64,000 nucleotides of DNA from a virus. The stretch is from IMG/VR virus record IMGVR_UViG_3300043570_000998, positions 25,843-89,842 of that record, one strand, 5' to 3'. The position numbers were made by a program, and so were the translations under genes. The notes beneath the pieces were generated by a model that saw only the letters and a program-made list of their open reading frames with translations, made no database searches and had not been told where the DNA came from. This document shows, in pieces, positions 10,566 through 19,992 of the stretch (the stretch's first letter is position 1; each line of letters begins with the position of its first letter).

Positions 10566-11260
10566 TGGCTGAAGATATTAAAAAAAGTTTTATCTTTGCA
10601 GATGAACTCCCCTTAGCAGGACCAGGAAATACTCACAGCTTAAGATATAGAATTGTTTCTGACGACGGACTTCAGATTTCTGCTTGGTCCCCAACCTATA
10701 CAGTAGCAGGGCAAACATTTTCTAGCTTAACAGGAAGTCTTGTTGCTGCAAGTACTACAACTTTTCAGGGTACGTGGGACGATGAATTTAACAGACCACT
10801 CTATGACGTATTTGTTGCATTTGGTATTCCAGTAACATATAGATCATTAACAAACAATATTTGTACAATCATTACATCTACAGCACACGGATTTGTTGTA
10901 GGAGATATGGTAAATGTTGCAGGTACTGGGTCTACAAGTATTAATAAAACAGATGCAGTAATTACATCTGTACCAAACACAATAGCAATTCAATATGCAA
11001 ATACTGCTGCTAATGTTGCTAACGCTGCAGCAACAGCTGGAGCATCTGTTCACGGATCAGATTCAGGAACATTGGCTCAATCAAACTATGTATATCACGG
11101 AAGTCCATCTGTACATTCATACTCCTTCCTTGCTGGACCAGATGTGGCAAATTCATCATATTATACTAGTGCTCAATTAGTTGTTCAGGTTGCAGGAATT
11201 AATAAAGAACTTGATAGTACATTGCAAATTTTTAAGTCAGCACGAGTCAATAAAGCCTAA
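10565..11260 (+). CDS. Minor tail protein with one copy of the shared beta module
   Basis: 231 residues, TAATG overlap with the 624-residue gene. About residues 90-150 contain STAHGFVVGDMVNVAGTG, the same unit found in the preceding protein, so the two proteins share a domain. The remainder is Thr/Ser/Ala-rich and beta-like. Position and shared module support a tail fibre or tip component. Confidence 0.62.
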   Translation: MAEDIKKSFIFADELPLAGPGNTHSLRYRIVSDDGLQISAWSPTYTVAGQTFSSLTGSLVAASTTTFQGTWDDEFNRPLYDVFVAFGIPVTYRSLTNNICTIITSTAHGFVVGDMVNVAGTGSTSINKTDAVITSVPNTIAIQYANTAANVANAAATAGASVHGSDSGTLAQSNYVYHGSPSVHSYSFLAGPDVANSSYYTSAQLVVQVAGINKELDSTLQIFKSARVNKA

Positions 11261-11267
11261 CGTCTGA

Positions 11268-11273
11268 TATAAT
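11268..11273 (+). promoter_or_regulatory. Putative -10 element (TATAAT)
   Basis: A perfect TATAAT lies in the 29-base gap between two tail genes, 5 bases upstream of an AGGAG ribosome site. No convincing -35 hexamer is seen 17 bases upstream, so this may be a weak or activator-dependent promoter for the last tail gene. Confidence 0.35.
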
Positions 11274-11289
11274 ATTTATAGGAGAAAAA

Positions 11290-11727
11290 ATGAAATTACC
11301 AGTGCCACAACGAGGACAGCCTCTAGACGTATCATTTGTATACGATATTGTTAACTCAATTAATGAGTTATGGAATAGGGTTGCTGTTAATGTATCTGCC
11401 TATGCATCATTATGGACTGTAGATGGTAGAAAAAGTGTTAGGGCAACAGAAATTAAATTTGTTACTGGACAAATTCCACTGAGCAAGACAGCTATTACTG
11501 CAAACTCGTTCCAAGATTTTTCTTATAACTTTGATATTTCTTTTAAATATCCACCAGTTGTAACAGCAACACCAATTTCAATTGCGTCAGTAACGGATGC
11601 ATCAAAAGCTTGTTATGCCATTATTACTGAAGTAACACCAAGTGGTGTCAAGGGTGTAGTTAAATTTGAAATTGCTGGCACAGTATCTATGGCAGTTAAC
11701 GTTATTGCTGTTGGTGTACCAGTATAA
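11290..11727 (+). CDS. Tail fibre tip-like protein
   Basis: 145 residues with AGGAG 7 bases upstream of the ATG. The N-terminal third (PQRGQPLDVSFVYDIVNSIN) looks like an attachment helix. The C-terminal part (about residues 65-145) is an all-beta stretch with the YPPVVTATP pattern seen in the H-type-lectin-like ends of phage fibres. It probably binds a host surface ligand. The lectin assignment is inference from pattern. Confidence 0.55.
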   Translation: MKLPVPQRGQPLDVSFVYDIVNSINELWNRVAVNVSAYASLWTVDGRKSVRATEIKFVTGQIPLSKTAITANSFQDFSYNFDISFKYPPVVTATPISIASVTDASKACYAIITEVTPSGVKGVVKFEIAGTVSMAVNVIAVGVPV

Positions 11728-12248
11728 TGGACAGGGAGCAGTATAACTCTGCCCCAGTCATTCCAGGAAGCAAAAAAGTTTGGTTTCTTAATGGTGATCT
11801 AGTTCGCATTCATCACTTCAACAGATCAAATGGAATTATGTCTGTCTATAACATTATAAAAGATCAAATTGAAAGTTGTTTAGTTACAGATTTTAAACGG
11901 AATCGTGAAAGAGCCTACACAGTAGGTGAAACAGCAATTCTAGTAAATAGACATAAAAAATATATGCCAAGCCTTATGAAGCGTGGAGTAATCCCTGAGC
12001 CTATGGGGTCTCAAAAGGGCGGAGAGCGTGGCTGGCAGGTTCGATGCTATTACTCAGAATCTCAAGTACGCGACATTCGTGATATACTTGCTACCTACCA
12101 TATTGGTAGACCAAGAAAAGACAAGTTAGTTACTAATGACATTACACCTTCACCACAGGAACTTACTAGAAGAATGGGTGATGGTATACTTACATATACA
12201 AGAACTGAAGACGGCAGGTTTGTCCCTGTGTGGTCAGAGAGTATTTAA
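11727..12248 (+). CDS. MerR/excisionase-like HTH DNA-binding protein
   Basis: 173 residues, TAATG overlap with the upstream tail gene. The segment YYSESQVRDIRDILA (about residues 109-123) matches the second helix region of MerR-type winged helix domains. The first 60 residues include WFLNGDLVRIHHFNRSNG, a basic region. Such proteins occur at the end of tail modules in actinophages and are presumed regulators. Target unknown. Confidence 0.5.
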   Translation: MDREQYNSAPVIPGSKKVWFLNGDLVRIHHFNRSNGIMSVYNIIKDQIESCLVTDFKRNRERAYTVGETAILVNRHKKYMPSLMKRGVIPEPMGSQKGGERGWQVRCYYSESQVRDIRDILATYHIGRPRKDKLVTNDITPSPQELTRRMGDGILTYTRTEDGRFVPVWSESI

Positions 12249-12646
12249 TGGATAATTTCTATGACAAAGTTGATAAAACCGATACTTGCTGGAATTGGTT
12301 TGGATCAACAAATGAAAAAGGTTATGGGTTATTTAGATTTAATGGTAAAACATCAAAAGCACATCGTGTATCTTATATCTTAGCTAACGGATCAATTGAT
12401 CCTCATCTTGTTATAGATCATTTATGTAAAAATAAAAAGTGTGTTAATCCAGATCATCTAGACTTAGTTACACAAAAAGAAAATGTTATTCGTGGATTAG
12501 CTGGAAAAGTTAATAATCCACAATCGATTAAAACACATTGTCCAAATGGACACGAGTATTCTAGAATAGATAAAAATGGATATAGACTATGTGGTAAGTG
12601 TAGGTCTATTCAAACAATGAAGTCTAGAAAAAATAAAACACAGTAA
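12248..12646 (+). CDS. HNH homing-type endonuclease
   Basis: 132 residues when started at the ATG that overlaps the previous stop (TAATG); an in-frame upstream start at 12230 is less likely. Motifs include CWNWFGSTNEKGYG, AHRVSY, VIDHLCKNKKCVNPDHLDLVT (the HNH core with its zinc cysteines) and a second pair, HCPNGH..CGKC. This is the phage HNH family that carries an H-N-H metal site plus C-terminal zinc finger. It may be a mobile homing nuclease between tail and replication modules. Confidence 0.88.
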   Translation: MDNFYDKVDKTDTCWNWFGSTNEKGYGLFRFNGKTSKAHRVSYILANGSIDPHLVIDHLCKNKKCVNPDHLDLVTQKENVIRGLAGKVNNPQSIKTHCPNGHEYSRIDKNGYRLCGKCRSIQTMKSRKNKTQ

Positions 12647-12675
12647 TTGACAAACACTAATTGCTGTGCTACTAT
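12647..12675 (+). promoter_or_regulatory. Sigma-70-type promoter, TTGACA-17-TACTAT
   Basis: TTGACA at 12647-12652 and TACTAT at 12670-12675 with a 17-base spacer, in a 61-base gap. It begins the replication module and is followed by AAGGGAG before the ATG at 12708. Confidence 0.8.
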
Positions 12676-12707
12676 TAGTAAACAACAACAATCCATAAGG
12701 GAGACAA

Positions 12708-12917
12708 ATGGAAAACGAAAACACAAAGATTAACATTGCATTGGGCTACACGCTCAATCTTGGTAACTTTCAATCACTCCGCATTGACTTAGGCGTTGAG
12801 GATTCACGCCGTGAGGGAGAAACGGTACAACAGGCATTTGACCGTGTGTATGAGTTTGTAGAAACAAAGCTTGTTGAAAAAATCAACGAGTCAAAAGAAG
12901 AGATCGATAGCAAGTAA
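12708..12917 (+). CDS. Small protein leading the replication operon
   Basis: 69 residues. Good ribosome site (AAGGGAG) and consensus promoter upstream. The C-terminal half is a charged amphipathic helix (FDRVYEFVETKLVEKINESK). No recognised family. First gene of the replication operon and coupled to the next by TAATG. Confidence 0.7.
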   Translation: MENENTKINIALGYTLNLGNFQSLRIDLGVEDSRREGETVQQAFDRVYEFVETKLVEKINESKEEIDSK

Positions 12918-13225
12918 TGGCTGAACGCAAAGACCGTATGGCTTTGCTCAGTAGATACTCTAAACTTTATCTTATAAAGTATGAGGAAAAGCCATTACTA
13001 AACTTAAACGTAGAACAGTGGGCTGCAGATGCACTCATTGAGTCATATGGAATATCTATGTGCTACGACCTACTAGAGTATTACTTTGATGTAGCAGAGA
13101 AGCCAACTTGGAAATATTTTGCACACTACACAGACAACCTAATCTCTGCAAGACAACAACAAAAAAATGACATATCAGAAAGAGCAATCCGCCGTGAACA
13201 AGCAAGGAAGTGGTTAAGTGAATGA
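12917..13225 (+). CDS. Hypothetical protein upstream of DnaB, possible helicase accessory
   Basis: 102 residues, TAATG start, overlapping the DnaB-like gene by 8 bases. It has an aromatic-rich helical body (YGISMCYDLLEYYFDVAEKPTWKYF is the central region) and a basic C-terminus (RRE QARKW). The position suggests a loader or accessory factor, but no domain confirms it. Confidence 0.6.
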   Translation: MAERKDRMALLSRYSKLYLIKYEEKPLLNLNVEQWAADALIESYGISMCYDLLEYYFDVAEKPTWKYFAHYTDNLISARQQQKNDISERAIRREQARKWLSE

Positions 13226-14438
13226 TTCAGAAGCAAAACTTATTTCAGCAGTACTACAAGACAAGCAGGTACACGTACTTTTACAAGCCAACGTGGAGAA
13301 CATTCTTCGCACTCACAATGACATATGGCAGTTTATTAGGAACTACTCTGAGCATAACGGCACTGTCCCACCTATTACCCTTGTAGTAGACAAGTTCCGT
13401 GACTTTCATCCTATTGATGGCATAGGTGCAACCAAGCACCACCTAGAAGAATTACAGGCAGAGTATCTTAACGACAGCCTGAAGGATATCCTACGCAACA
13501 CTGCTGCAGACGTACAGGGTGGCAAGGGTACAGAAGCACTAGAGTCACTTATTCAAATGACTTCAGAGCTTAAGAAGAACACTGCCTCAATTCGTGACAT
13601 TGATGTTACAGATATTGACGATGCACTTGCATACTACGAGAATGTACAGAGGCAGAACGAGCTAGGGCAGATTGGTATCAAGACTGGTCTTCCTGGATTT
13701 GACAACTATCTTCCTGCTGGAATTATGCCAGGACAACTTGGTGTATTCCTTGCCTATCCAGGTATCGGTAAGTCGTGGCTATCGCTTTATTTTGCTGTGC
13801 AAGCTTGGAAGCAGGGTAAGTCACCAATGGTTGTAAGCCTTGAAATGAGCGAGACAGAGGTTCGCAATCGTGTCTACACAATTATGGGTAATGGTCTATG
13901 GTCACACCGTAAGCTATCCTCTGGCGAAGTAGAGCTAGATATGCTTAAGTCTTGGCACGAGAAGAACCTTCAGGGCAAACCTGAGTTCCACATTATCTCT
14001 AATGATTCTGGTGGAGAAGTTACTCCCTCAGTTATGCGAGGGAAGATTGATCAGTACAAGCCAGACTTTGTAATTGTAGACTACCTACAACTAATGTCAC
14101 CAAATCAGAAGTCAGACAATGAGACTGTTCGTATGAAGAACCTTTCTCGTGAACTAAAACTAATGGCTATTTCTGAAGAAGTACCCATTATTGCTATCTC
14201 GTCTGCTACACCCGACGACGTTAACAAGTTAGATACAGTTCCTACACTTGGACAAACTGCTTGGTCACGTCAGATTGCTTACGATGCTGACTGGGTAATG
14301 GCTCTTGGTCGTGGTGCTAACTCAGATGTTATTGAGTGCGTATTCCGTAAGAACCGTAATGGGTTTATGGGTGAATTTATGGTTCAGGTTGATTTTGACA
14401 AGGGGCTATATAAATACAAGGATTTTGAAGATAACTAG
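13218..14438 (+). CDS. dnaB: DnaB-like replicative DNA helicase
   Basis: 406 residues. A degenerate N-terminal domain (1-140) precedes a RecA-fold ATPase. Walker A is YPGIGKSW (about residue 181; DnaB proteins normally have ARPSMGKT, so the leading A is normal for the family). Walker B is FVIVDYLQLM, nearly identical to cellular DnaB. A late RKNRNG basic motif could bind DNA. It unwinds the fork as a hexamer, working with the primase and polymerase encoded just downstream. Starts 8 bases inside the previous gene. Confidence 0.95.
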   Translation: MNDSEAKLISAVLQDKQVHVLLQANVENILRTHNDIWQFIRNYSEHNGTVPPITLVVDKFRDFHPIDGIGATKHHLEELQAEYLNDSLKDILRNTAADVQGGKGTEALESLIQMTSELKKNTASIRDIDVTDIDDALAYYENVQRQNELGQIGIKTGLPGFDNYLPAGIMPGQLGVFLAYPGIGKSWLSLYFAVQAWKQGKSPMVVSLEMSETEVRNRVYTIMGNGLWSHRKLSSGEVELDMLKSWHEKNLQGKPEFHIISNDSGGEVTPSVMRGKIDQYKPDFVIVDYLQLMSPNQKSDNETVRMKNLSRELKLMAISEEVPIIAISSATPDDVNKLDTVPTLGQTAWSRQIAYDADWVMALGRGANSDVIECVFRKNRNGFMGEFMVQVDFDKGLYKYKDFEDN

Positions 14439-14439
14439 T

Positions 14440-14445
14440 TATAAT
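14440..14445 (+). promoter_or_regulatory. -10 element of a probable leaderless transcript
   Basis: TATAAT is followed by 5 bases and the ATG at 14451. The start would fall at or next to transcription start, as in actinobacterial leaderless mRNAs. Confidence 0.5.
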
Positions 14446-14450
14446 GGAGT

Positions 14451-14777
14451 ATGCAAAATCAACATCACAAAGCAATCAAACGATTTGGTTTGGATGGCAT
14501 TATTCACGATGAAGCTGCAATACCAAGGCTAAAACAAGAATATATTAGACTACTAAAAACTGAGATGATTCTAACTGGGTACGCACCTAGACTAGATATT
14601 GACCCAGACTTTACAATTTTTTATCTCCACGAGAAAGAAATCTTTGAATTTCAATTATCACTATATGGAACATACCTAGGAAAGAATAAAACACAATGGA
14701 TAACAGGAATAGACGGAACACAAATAGTTCCTACACACAAGAGCAAATCAAAAGAGTCCTTGCAGGATCAGGCATAG
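14451..14777 (+). CDS. Hypothetical protein between helicase and primase genes
   Basis: 108 residues, conserved-looking composition (IDPDFTIFYLHEKEIFEF), overlapping the primase gene by 82 bases in another frame. Probably leaderless from the adjacent TATAAT. No recognised domain. Position suggests a replication accessory. Confidence 0.65.
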   Translation: MQNQHHKAIKRFGLDGIIHDEAAIPRLKQEYIRLLKTEMILTGYAPRLDIDPDFTIFYLHEKEIFEFQLSLYGTYLGKNKTQWITGIDGTQIVPTHKSKSKESLQDQA

Positions 14778-15640
14778 ATATTGAATCAGAAGTAGATTCA
14801 GATTACATTATCTTCTGCCCTTTTCACGCTAATCATAGATCACCAGCAGGTGAAATTGATAAGCGTAATGGAACATTCTTTTGCTTTTCCTGTCACCACG
14901 TCGCAGACCTAGTTGAAGTTGTAGTAAAAACATCTGCTCGTACATATTTTGAAGCGGTACGTTTTATTAAGTCTAAGGGTACAGAGTCAGACCTTACATC
15001 TGAGATTAATCGTCAACTCTATACAAAGCCAGACTATGTACAGTTTGACGATGTACTTGTTAAAAGACTAAATCAACAAGCATTAGAGTCACCTCGTGCT
15101 ATGCGATATTTTGCTGGACGGTTTGTGACAGAGGCATCCGTAAAGAAGTTTGCACTTGGATTCTCTGAAAAACAGGATATGGTAACTATTCCTGTACAAG
15201 CCCCAGATGGTATGTCGATTGGCTTTGTAGGTCGTTCCATTGAAGGCAAGGAGTTTAAGAATACTCCAGGAATGCCTAAATCAAAACTTCTGTTTAACCT
15301 GCATAGGGTCAAAACAGCAGACAGGGTATATGTAGTCGAATCATCTTTCGATGCCATACGCCTTGATCAAGTTGGATTTCCAGCGGTAGCAACTTTAGGT
15401 TCTAACGTATCCAACATACAGATTGAATTGCTTAAGAAGTATTTCAATAACATAATCGTTATTGCAGATAATGATGAAGCAGGAGGAAATATGAAGTCCA
15501 AGATCATTGAGAAGCTTGGGTCTCGTGTATCCGTAATCACACTAGAAAAACAATACAAGGATATCGGAGATATGACGGATGAAGATATTGCAAAGCTGGA
15601 TGTTGCATTTGACAAAACCATCATATCTATGCTAAACTGA
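14696..15640 (+). CDS. dnaG: DnaG-like primase (zinc finger plus TOPRIM)
   Basis: 314 residues. N-terminal CHC2-type zinc finger: CPFH then CFSCH (about residues 41-63). TOPRIM core follows: VYVVESSFDAIRL (catalytic Glu) and NNIIVIADNDEAG (the DxD-type metal residues). At 314 residues it is much shorter than bacterial DnaG and lacks the helicase-binding C-terminal domain. It would lay RNA primers for the DnaE-type polymerase. The start inside the previous gene is supported by the zinc finger needing that upstream sequence. Confidence 0.92.
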   Translation: MDNRNRRNTNSSYTQEQIKRVLAGSGIDIESEVDSDYIIFCPFHANHRSPAGEIDKRNGTFFCFSCHHVADLVEVVVKTSARTYFEAVRFIKSKGTESDLTSEINRQLYTKPDYVQFDDVLVKRLNQQALESPRAMRYFAGRFVTEASVKKFALGFSEKQDMVTIPVQAPDGMSIGFVGRSIEGKEFKNTPGMPKSKLLFNLHRVKTADRVYVVESSFDAIRLDQVGFPAVATLGSNVSNIQIELLKKYFNNIIVIADNDEAGGNMKSKIIEKLGSRVSVITLEKQYKDIGDMTDEDIAKLDVAFDKTIISMLN

Positions 15641-15667
15641 TAACCTCAACAATACAAGGAGAAAACA

Positions 15668-16318
15668 ATGAGTGCAATTAAGGGATTAAAAAATCTAAAC
15701 GCCCTACTCGAAAAACCAAAGTTCGAAGGAACAAAAGTTCGTTGGCTTAAGCTTGCTGACGGACAGTCTGCTGCGATTCGTTTCGTAGAAGAACTAGATG
15801 CAGATTCACCCTACTACGATGAAAGTCGTGGAGAGGCTTGTGTATTTGCAGAGCACACCAACCCAAAGGACTACAAGCGTAAAGCTGCTTGTACAGTGGA
15901 TTCGGAAGGTCGCTGCTACGGCTGTGAAATGGCTCGTAAGGAGCCTAAGTCTGGCTGGAGAGCACGTAACCGCTTCTATTGCAACGTCCTCGTTGAAGAC
16001 GGTCTTGAAGACCCTTACGTGGCTGTATGGTCACAGGGTATTTCAAAGCAGTCTGCTGTACCCACATTGATGGAGTACTTTGACGACACCAAGGGTATTT
16101 CAAATGTTGTTTGGAAGATCAAGCGTAACGGTCAGGGAACTGAAACAAGTTACACACTTCTTCCAAAGGGACCTGACACAGAGCCTTTTGACTGGTCAAC
16201 ACACGAGTTCCACAACTTGGAAAACGTTCTTCGTGAGATTCCTTACGCTGAACAGGAAGCATTCTACTTCGGTTTTGATGCTCCATCAATTACCTCAGCA
16301 ACTAATACTGACTGGTAA
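15668..16318 (+). CDS. Phage single-stranded DNA-binding protein (T4 gp32-like)
   Basis: 216 residues with AAGGAG upstream. It contains aromatic and basic OB-like segments and a zinc-type cluster HTNPKDYKRKAACTVDSEG..CYGCE (about residues 60-85), as in gp32-family SSBs. The tail ends NTDW, an acidic/aromatic tip suited for partner binding. It lies between primase and polymerase genes, fitting a replisome SSB. Confidence 0.8.
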   Translation: MSAIKGLKNLNALLEKPKFEGTKVRWLKLADGQSAAIRFVEELDADSPYYDESRGEACVFAEHTNPKDYKRKAACTVDSEGRCYGCEMARKEPKSGWRARNRFYCNVLVEDGLEDPYVAVWSQGISKQSAVPTLMEYFDDTKGISNVVWKIKRNGQGTETSYTLLPKGPDTEPFDWSTHEFHNLENVLREIPYAEQEAFYFGFDAPSITSATNTDW

Positions 16319-16385
16319 TATCCATAGTGCTGGGCATCACTATAATCTGCCCAACTTAAACTTTCACCTCTAACATAAGGATCTT

Positions 16386-19300
16386 ATGAGTTACGCTGGG
16401 CTACACGTTCATACACACTATAGTCTCTTTGACGGAATAGCTACCCCACAGGAATATGTGGATCGTGCGGTAGAGCTGGGTATGCCAGCAATTGCAATCA
16501 CAGATCACGGAAGTCTCTCAGGACACCGTGAGTTATATCGCTCTGCTAAAGAAGCTGGCATCAAGCCAATTCTTGGCATTGAGGGGTACATCACTAAAGA
16601 TCGCCTAGACCACACAGATAAAAAATATAAGCACGACCCCCTAGATCTTAACTATAATCACCTTATTATTCTTGCAAAGAACACTATAGGTCTAGAGAAC
16701 TTAAATAAGCTTAATGAGCTTGCTTGGACAGAAGGATTCTACAAGAAGCCTCGTATTGATTGGAAGATTCTTGAACAATACAAAGAGGGGCTTGTTATTA
16801 CTTCTGGCTGTTTGTCTGGGGTATTGGCTAAGGCAATCGAATCAGACAACCTAGCCTATGCCAAGGAACACATCAAGTGGTGTAAGGATACTTTTGGTGA
16901 CGACTACTACATTGAGGTAATGCCTCACAATCCTGCAGAAGTAAACAAGATGTTGCTTGAGCTTGCAGACGAGTTTGGTATTACACCTGTTGTTACACCT
17001 GACTGCCACCACTCCGATAAGAGCCAGAAAGAAATCCAGGAACTTAAACTAATCCTTAACTCATACTCAAATAAAACTGTTGGAGATGCAACATATAACG
17101 GTACAAAGAAGTATGATAACCTTATGGACAAGCTAGACTACCTCTACGGGGCTGACCGCCAGATGTCATTTAACAAGTTTGACATTCACCTTTTGTCAGA
17201 TGAAGAGATGCACAATGCAATGAAGGCTCAGGGTATTGACCGTGAGGATATGTACGAAGCAACTCTTGAGATCGTAAACAAGATTGAGGATTATGATATC
17301 CAGGACTACCGTGACTTGCTTCCTGTGCAGTACCAGGACCCTGACGGAGAGCTCCTCAGCCTCGCTCTAGAGGGCTTAAAGGCTAAGGGACTAGACCAGA
17401 ACCAGGAATATATTGACCGCCTTAACGAAGAGCTGATGATTATCAAGGATAAGAACTTTGGTCCATACTTTTTAGTTGTACGGTCTATGATTTCTTGGGC
17501 AAAGAAGGAAGGCATTATGGTTGGACCAGGACGTGGTTCATCTGCTGGTTCGCTTTTGTGCTATTCACTTGGCATCACTGACATTGATCCTATCATACAC
17601 GGCTTGCTATTCTTCCGATTTATTAATCCAGAACGTAATGACTTCCCAGATATTGATACAGATATCCAAGATACACGCCGTGAAGAAGTTAAAGATTACT
17701 TGGTTCGTCAGTATCGTCACGTTGCTTCTATTGCTACGTTCTTGCAGTTCAAAGATAAGGGTGTGGTACGAGACATTGCTCGTGTGCTAAACATCCCTCT
17801 TCCTGACGTTAATAAGGTTATGAAGCTTGTAGATACTTGGGAAGACTACTGCTCTTCATCATCTACAGCAGAGTTCCGTGAGAAGTATCCAGAGATTGAA
17901 TTATATGGAGAGCAACTGCGTGGTCGTATCCGTGGTACTGGCATCCACGCTGCAGGTGTTGTTACATCCAAAGAGCCTATCTTTAAGTTTGCTCCAATGG
18001 AAACTCGCACAGCACCAGGAACTAAAGAGCGTATCCCTGTTGTTGCAGTAGATATGACAGAGGCAGAGCGTATCGGTCTTATTAAGATTGATGCCCTTGG
18101 TCTAAAAACTCTTTCTGTTCTACAAGACACACTTGCAATTATTAAAGACCGTAGTGGCAAAGACATTGATCTTCTAAAGATTGATATGGATGATAAGAAT
18201 GTTTACGATATGCTTTCTAACGGATTTACTAAAGGTGTCTTTCAGTGTGAAGCAACACCATACACTAATCTACTTGTAAAAATGGGTGTAAAGAACTTTG
18301 CAGAACTTGCTGCTTCTAATGCTCTAGTCCGTCCAGGTGCAATGAATACAATTGGTAAAGATTACATTGCTCGTAAACACGGCAAGCAAAAGATTACCTA
18401 TCTTCACAGTGTTATGAAAGAGTTTACAGACGAGACCTATGGATGTGTTCTATATCAAGAACAGGTTATGATTGCTTGTACAAATCTTGGCGGTATGACA
18501 ATGGCAGAGGCTGATAAAGTTCGTAAGATTATTGGTAAAAAGAAAGATGCTCGTGAGTTTGACGTGTATAAAGATCAGTTTGTAAGAGGAGCTTCTCGAT
18601 ATGTAACTACCTTCCAAGCAGAAGAACTTTGGCACGACTTTGAGGCTCACGCAGGTTACTCTTTTAATAAGTCACACGCCGTAGCATACTCAACACTTTC
18701 TTACTGGACCGCTTGGTTAAAGTATCACTACCCAATTGAGTTTATGTTTGCACTTCTCAAGAACGAAAAAGACAAGGATGCTCGCACAGAGTACCTTATC
18801 GAAGCAAAGCGTATGGGTATCCCAATTAAGTTGCCACACGTTAATGATTCAGATGCTGACTTCAAGATTGAGGGCAAGGGTATTCGGTTTGGTCTTAGTG
18901 GTATCAAGTTCATTAGTGATAACATTGCAGAAAAGTATATCGCTGCTCGCCCCTTTAACTCTTACAAAGAACTAGAAGAGTTCTCGTTTGGCAAGGGTAA
19001 CGGAGTCAACTCTCGTGCATTGTCAGCACTAAGACTAATTGGTGCTGCTACATTCCCTGACCAGCCTCGTAATGATGAAGAGATTCGTGAGAACCTGTAC
19101 GAGTACTTAAACCTACCAGAGTTCAACACATCAATTCCACAGCACTATCACGCATTTATTAATGACGTTGAGGAGTATGAGGAAAAGGGAGCTTTTGTTA
19201 TTATGGGTATTGTCAAGGGTATCAAACGAGGCAAAGGCTGGTCACGAGTAGAGGTACTAGATAAGACAGGGGCTATCGGTATCTTTGACGAAGAACAGTC

Positions 19301-19664
19301 TAAGGTTGAGGCAGGACGTACATACCTTATTCTTGCAAGTGACAATCGTATTGTTACAGCAATCCCTGCGGATGAAATTAAGGGTAATGATTCAGGTCTT
19401 GTAAAGATTCTTAACTACCGTATGCTACCCTATACAGACGACCAATTAATGGTTGTGTCATTCAGACCACGTATCACTAAGGCTGGTAAAAAGATGGCAT
19501 CAATGGTGGTGGCAGACTCTTCACGAGAACTGCACTCAATCACAATCTTTCCAACTTCATTTCCTAAAGCATATATGAAGATCAAGGAAGGCAATGTATA
19601 TAAATTCTCTTTGGGTAAGACCAAAGATGGAACAACAATTATGGAGGATGTATTCGATGTTTGA
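16386..19664 (+). CDS. dnaE: DNA polymerase III alpha subunit (DnaE type)
   Basis: 1092 residues. The PHP domain starts at once (LHVHTHYSLFDG, ITDHGSLSG). The polymerase palm has GPGRGSSAGSLLCYSLGIT and PDIDTDIQD, the latter carrying the metal-binding Asp pair. Helix-hairpin-helix and a C-terminal OB-like part (AFVIMGIVKGIKRGKGW, near residue 930) are present. Slightly shorter than host DnaE. AAGGATC lies before the ATG. Encoding a C-family replicase is uncommon among phages in general but known in some actinophages. Confidence 0.97.
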   Translation: MSYAGLHVHTHYSLFDGIATPQEYVDRAVELGMPAIAITDHGSLSGHRELYRSAKEAGIKPILGIEGYITKDRLDHTDKKYKHDPLDLNYNHLIILAKNTIGLENLNKLNELAWTEGFYKKPRIDWKILEQYKEGLVITSGCLSGVLAKAIESDNLAYAKEHIKWCKDTFGDDYYIEVMPHNPAEVNKMLLELADEFGITPVVTPDCHHSDKSQKEIQELKLILNSYSNKTVGDATYNGTKKYDNLMDKLDYLYGADRQMSFNKFDIHLLSDEEMHNAMKAQGIDREDMYEATLEIVNKIEDYDIQDYRDLLPVQYQDPDGELLSLALEGLKAKGLDQNQEYIDRLNEELMIIKDKNFGPYFLVVRSMISWAKKEGIMVGPGRGSSAGSLLCYSLGITDIDPIIHGLLFFRFINPERNDFPDIDTDIQDTRREEVKDYLVRQYRHVASIATFLQFKDKGVVRDIARVLNIPLPDVNKVMKLVDTWEDYCSSSSTAEFREKYPEIELYGEQLRGRIRGTGIHAAGVVTSKEPIFKFAPMETRTAPGTKERIPVVAVDMTEAERIGLIKIDALGLKTLSVLQDTLAIIKDRSGKDIDLLKIDMDDKNVYDMLSNGFTKGVFQCEATPYTNLLVKMGVKNFAELAASNALVRPGAMNTIGKDYIARKHGKQKITYLHSVMKEFTDETYGCVLYQEQVMIACTNLGGMTMAEADKVRKIIGKKKDAREFDVYKDQFVRGASRYVTTFQAEELWHDFEAHAGYSFNKSHAVAYSTLSYWTAWLKYHYPIEFMFALLKNEKDKDARTEYLIEAKRMGIPIKLPHVNDSDADFKIEGKGIRFGLSGIKFISDNIAEKYIAARPFNSYKELEEFSFGKGNGVNSRALSALRLIGAATFPDQPRNDEEIRENLYEYLNLPEFNTSIPQHYHAFINDVEEYEEKGAFVIMGIVKGIKRGKGWSRVEVLDKTGAIGIFDEEQSKVEAGRTYLILASDNRIVTAIPADEIKGNDSGLVKILNYRMLPYTDDQLMVVSFRPRITKAGKKMASMVVADSSRELHSITIFPTSFPKAYMKIKEGNVYKFSLGKTKDGTTIMEDVFDV

Positions 19665-19992
19665 TGAAGTAACAAAACACCTGCACGAGATTGCAGTAGA
19701 GAAAGGTTTCTGGGATGTAATTAAAGATGCATCACAGGAGCAAAAAGATATATTTATGGCTAAACAGTTAATGATGATTGTGTCAGAAGCAGTTGAAGTT
19801 ATGGAAGCTATTCGCAAGTCAAAGGGTCCAGAAGATGTAGCAGATGAAATGGCAGATATTGTTATCCGCACACTTGACCTGTATGCTGGATTAGTGGAGC
19901 ACGAATACACACACGTATCGCTTGACGATGCATTTGAAAAAAAGACGACTTTCAATAAGTCCCGACCAGAAAAGCACGGAGTAAAGTTCTAA
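19657..19992 (+). CDS. mazG: MazG-like nucleoside triphosphate pyrophosphohydrolase
   Basis: 111 residues from the ATG at 19657, which has GGAGG 9 bases upstream and overlaps the polymerase stop by 8 bases; a longer frame from 19594 is unlikely. The MazG motif EAVEVMEAIR..EDVADEMADIVIRTLD supplies the Mg-binding Glu/Asp residues. It may clean NTP pools or lower ppGpp during infection, as proposed for phage MazG. Coupled to nrdH by overlap. Confidence 0.9.
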   Translation: MFDEVTKHLHEIAVEKGFWDVIKDASQEQKDIFMAKQLMMIVSEAVEVMEAIRKSKGPEDVADEMADIVIRTLDLYAGLVEHEYTHVSLDDAFEKKTTFNKSRPEKHGVKF

